From assembly GCA_002423075.1 (NCBI GenBank), contig DIUS01000110.1:1-9955 (forward strand): a stretch of 9,955 bases of DNA. The letters run 5' to 3'. This DNA comes from Microbacteriaceae bacterium UBA6152. Its GTDB lineage: Bacteria; Actinomycetota; Actinomycetes; Actinomycetales; Microbacteriaceae. Position numbers and translations under genes: made by a program. Position 1 is the stretch's first letter. The number at the start of each line of letters is the position of its first letter. Under the pieces are notes generated by a model. The model did not search any database. It saw nothing but the letters and a program-made list of their open reading frames with translations, and had not been told where the DNA came from. Below are positions 8,150 through 9,955 of the stretch, in pieces.

Positions 8150-9946
8150 TTGCGTATCAGCAGACTCGCGGCCACTACGGCCACGATCGCGGCGAGCGCT
8201 CTCGTACTCTCGGCTTGCGCAGCGCCGCAGTCCGAGGTCGTCGAGGGAAGCTCCATCACGGTCGCGTGGAACCAGCCGTTCTACTCGTACAACAGCAACA
8301 CGTCGTTCGGTAACGCTACGGCGAACGCCAACATCGTCTACATGACGAGCGGTGCGTTCAACTACTACGACAACGGGCCCACCCTTCTGAAGGACGAGTC
8401 CTTCGGAACGTACGAGCTCGTCTCGGAGGACCCGCTGACGGTCAAGTACACCGTTGCCGATGACGTGCAGTGGTCTGACGGCACTCCCGTCGACGGCGCC
8501 GACCTCTTGCTCGCGTGGGCGGCCAACTCGGGCGTGCTGAACACCCCCGACTTCGACCCGGGCGAGTTCACCGACCCCGACACCGGTGAGTTCACCGACG
8601 AGTACCCGACCGACGTCGTCTACTTCGACGGCGCGATCGGCGCGGGCCTCCAGCTCGTCACCGAGACGCCCGTCATCGACGGCAAGTCGATCACGCTCGT
8701 CTACGACGAGTTCTTTGTCGACTGGGAGCTCGTGTTCGGTGTGGGCCTGCCGGCCCACGTCGTCGCGCAGCGCGCGCTCGGCATCGAGGACGCCACGGAG
8801 GCGAAGGACGCCCTCATCGAGGCCGTCAACACCGCCGACGCCGAGGCCCTCGCCCCGATCTCCAACAGCTGGAACTCGGACTGGAACTTCACCGAGCTCC
8901 CCTCTGAGGAAGACGCCAACCTGCTGGTCGTCAACGGCCCCTACCAGATCACCGACTTCGTGGCCGACCAGTCGATCACCCTCTCGGCGAACCCGAACTA
9001 CCGCGGCGCGAACCTCCCCAACATCGAGGAGATCACCGTCCGCTTCATCACCGACCCGCTGGCCGCCGTTCAGGCTCTCGCCAACGGTGAGGTCGACATC
9101 ATCAGCCCCCAGGCCACGGCCGACGTGGCTGACGCTCTGGCGGCTCTCGACGGTGTCACGGTTCTGTCGGGCGAAGAGGCTGTCTACGAGCACATCGACC
9201 TGCAGTTCGCCGAGTCGAAGAACGGCACGTTCGACAACCCGCTCGTGCGCGAGGCCTTCCTCAAGACGATCCCGCGTCAGCAGATCATCGACACGCTCAT
9301 CAAGCCGCTCAACCCCGAGGCCGAGGTCCGCAACTCGCAGATCTTCATCCCCGGTGCTCCCGGCTACGACGAGACCGTCGCAAACAACGGCATGGACGCC
9401 TTCACCGATGTCGACATCGAGGGTGCCAAGGCGCTCCTCGCAGAGGCTGGCGTGACGGCTCCGAACGTCTGCATCCTCTACGCATCGAACAACCCGCGCC
9501 GCGTGAACGAGTTCGCGCTGATCCAGGCGTCGGCCACCGAGGCCGGCTTCGTGATCGAGGACTGCGGCAGCCCCGAGTGGGGTGGCCTGCTCGGCACGCC
9601 GGGTGCGTACGACGCGGTGTTCTTCGGCTGGCAGTCGACGAGCCTCGGTGTGACCGGCAGCTCGCCGACCTTCCGCACGGGCGGCATCAACAACCTCAAC
9701 TACTACAGCAACCCTGAGGTTGACGCGCTGCTCGATGAGCTCGACGTCACGCTCGACGTCGACCGCCAGATTGAGATCCAGGTCGAGATCGACAAGCTGC
9801 TGATGGACGACTTCTACGGTCTGACCATCTTCCAGTTCCCCGCCGTCACCGCGTTCTCCGACCGCGTGACGAACGTGGAGCCGGGACCGCTGTCGCCGAC
9901 CATCTTCTGGAACGCGTGGGACTGGGAGCCGACCGAGAGCAACTAG
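8150..9946 (+). CDS. ABC transporter substrate-binding lipoprotein, family 5 (oligopeptide/DppA-like)
   Basis: The 598-residue protein begins with a lipoprotein signal peptide: MRISRLAATTATIAASALVL, then lipobox L20-S-A-C23, so the mature protein is lipid-anchored outside the membrane. The body follows the SBP_bac_5 pattern: a YTVADDVQWSDGTPVDGADLLLAW block (about 100-123), NGPYQITDFV, LSANPNYRG, ITVRFITDPLAAVQALANGEVDII, the PLVREAFLKTIPRQQIID segment and a C-terminal NYYSNPEVDALLDEL. Peptides are the usual ligand, but the ligand cannot be read from the sequence. A D/T/E-rich insert (about 133-154) contains GEFTD twice. The protein is strongly acidic. Permease and ATPase genes would be expected downstream, beyond the window; only nine bases follow the stop. 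Confidence 0.93.
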   Translation: MRISRLAATTATIAASALVLSACAAPQSEVVEGSSITVAWNQPFYSYNSNTSFGNATANANIVYMTSGAFNYYDNGPTLLKDESFGTYELVSEDPLTVKYTVADDVQWSDGTPVDGADLLLAWAANSGVLNTPDFDPGEFTDPDTGEFTDEYPTDVVYFDGAIGAGLQLVTETPVIDGKSITLVYDEFFVDWELVFGVGLPAHVVAQRALGIEDATEAKDALIEAVNTADAEALAPISNSWNSDWNFTELPSEEDANLLVVNGPYQITDFVADQSITLSANPNYRGANLPNIEEITVRFITDPLAAVQALANGEVDIISPQATADVADALAALDGVTVLSGEEAVYEHIDLQFAESKNGTFDNPLVREAFLKTIPRQQIIDTLIKPLNPEAEVRNSQIFIPGAPGYDETVANNGMDAFTDVDIEGAKALLAEAGVTAPNVCILYASNNPRRVNEFALIQASATEAGFVIEDCGSPEWGGLLGTPGAYDAVFFGWQSTSLGVTGSSPTFRTGGINNLNYYSNPEVDALLDELDVTLDVDRQIEIQVEIDKLLMDDFYGLTIFQFPAVTAFSDRVTNVEPGPLSPTIFWNAWDWEPTESN

Positions 9947-9955
9947 TCGATAGCT

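Noticed and set aside
7152..8345. Plus-strand 397-residue frame crossing the CPBP gene and the intergenic region
   Set aside because: It is antisense to a clear membrane protease, rich in Arg/Glu/Pro, and overlaps the lipoprotein gene in another frame.
8021..9193. Minus-strand 390-residue frame over the lipoprotein gene
   Set aside because: It is a shadow of a gene with a full signal peptide, strong ribosome binding site and family motifs.

Overview
The window looks like chromosomal DNA of a high-GC actinobacterium, most likely a member of the Microbacteriaceae or a close relative. This rests on GC-rich third codon positions, GTG and TTG starts, several starts without a Shine-Dalgarno sequence, a riboswitch-led glycine cleavage operon, and the style of the CPBP protease and lipoprotein. 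The genus cannot be fixed from the sequence alone.

Layout: (1) Positions 1-304 are the 5' end of an IS1182-type insertion sequence, with its transposase on the minus strand and running off the window. It sits at a CTAG and has cut short a small membrane gene (294-434, minus) resembling the DUF2892/YgaP transmembrane family. (2) That broken gene is the second gene of a minus-strand unit led by a DUF4395 membrane protein (450-1010). Its promoter carries a perfect ATACCCC-N2-GGGGTAT dyad, the form of a CsoR/CstR operator, so this looks like a sulfur- or copper-responsive membrane unit hit by the IS. (3) Divergently, a LON substrate-binding-domain protein (1081-1743) and a 68-residue single-pass membrane protein (1753-1959) lie on the plus strand. 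(4) A tandem glycine riboswitch (about 2000-2220) and a hairpin over the gcvT start region precede gcvT-gcvH-gcvP (2254-6767). These encode the T, H and P proteins of the glycine cleavage system. The L protein gene is not here. (5) A 52-bp imperfect palindrome lies between gcvP and the convergent CPBP-family membrane protease gene (6939-7766, minus). (6) A 383-bp intergenic region with several perfect dyads separates that gene from a divergent oligopeptide-type ABC transporter lipoprotein (8150-9946, plus). Its permease and ATPase genes, if linked, lie beyond the right edge.

The central unit is a glycine-induced catabolic operon: glycine binds the riboswitch, T/H/P are made, and glycine is broken down to CO2, ammonia and a one-carbon unit on tetrahydrofolate. 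No wholly new system is evident. The most interesting points are the IS-broken unit behind the CsoR/CstR-type operator, a recurrent ANNNT plus 6-nt arrangement before four SD-less ATG starts that suggests leaderless mRNAs, the start-site hairpin after the riboswitch, and the unexplained dyads before the transporter lipoprotein.
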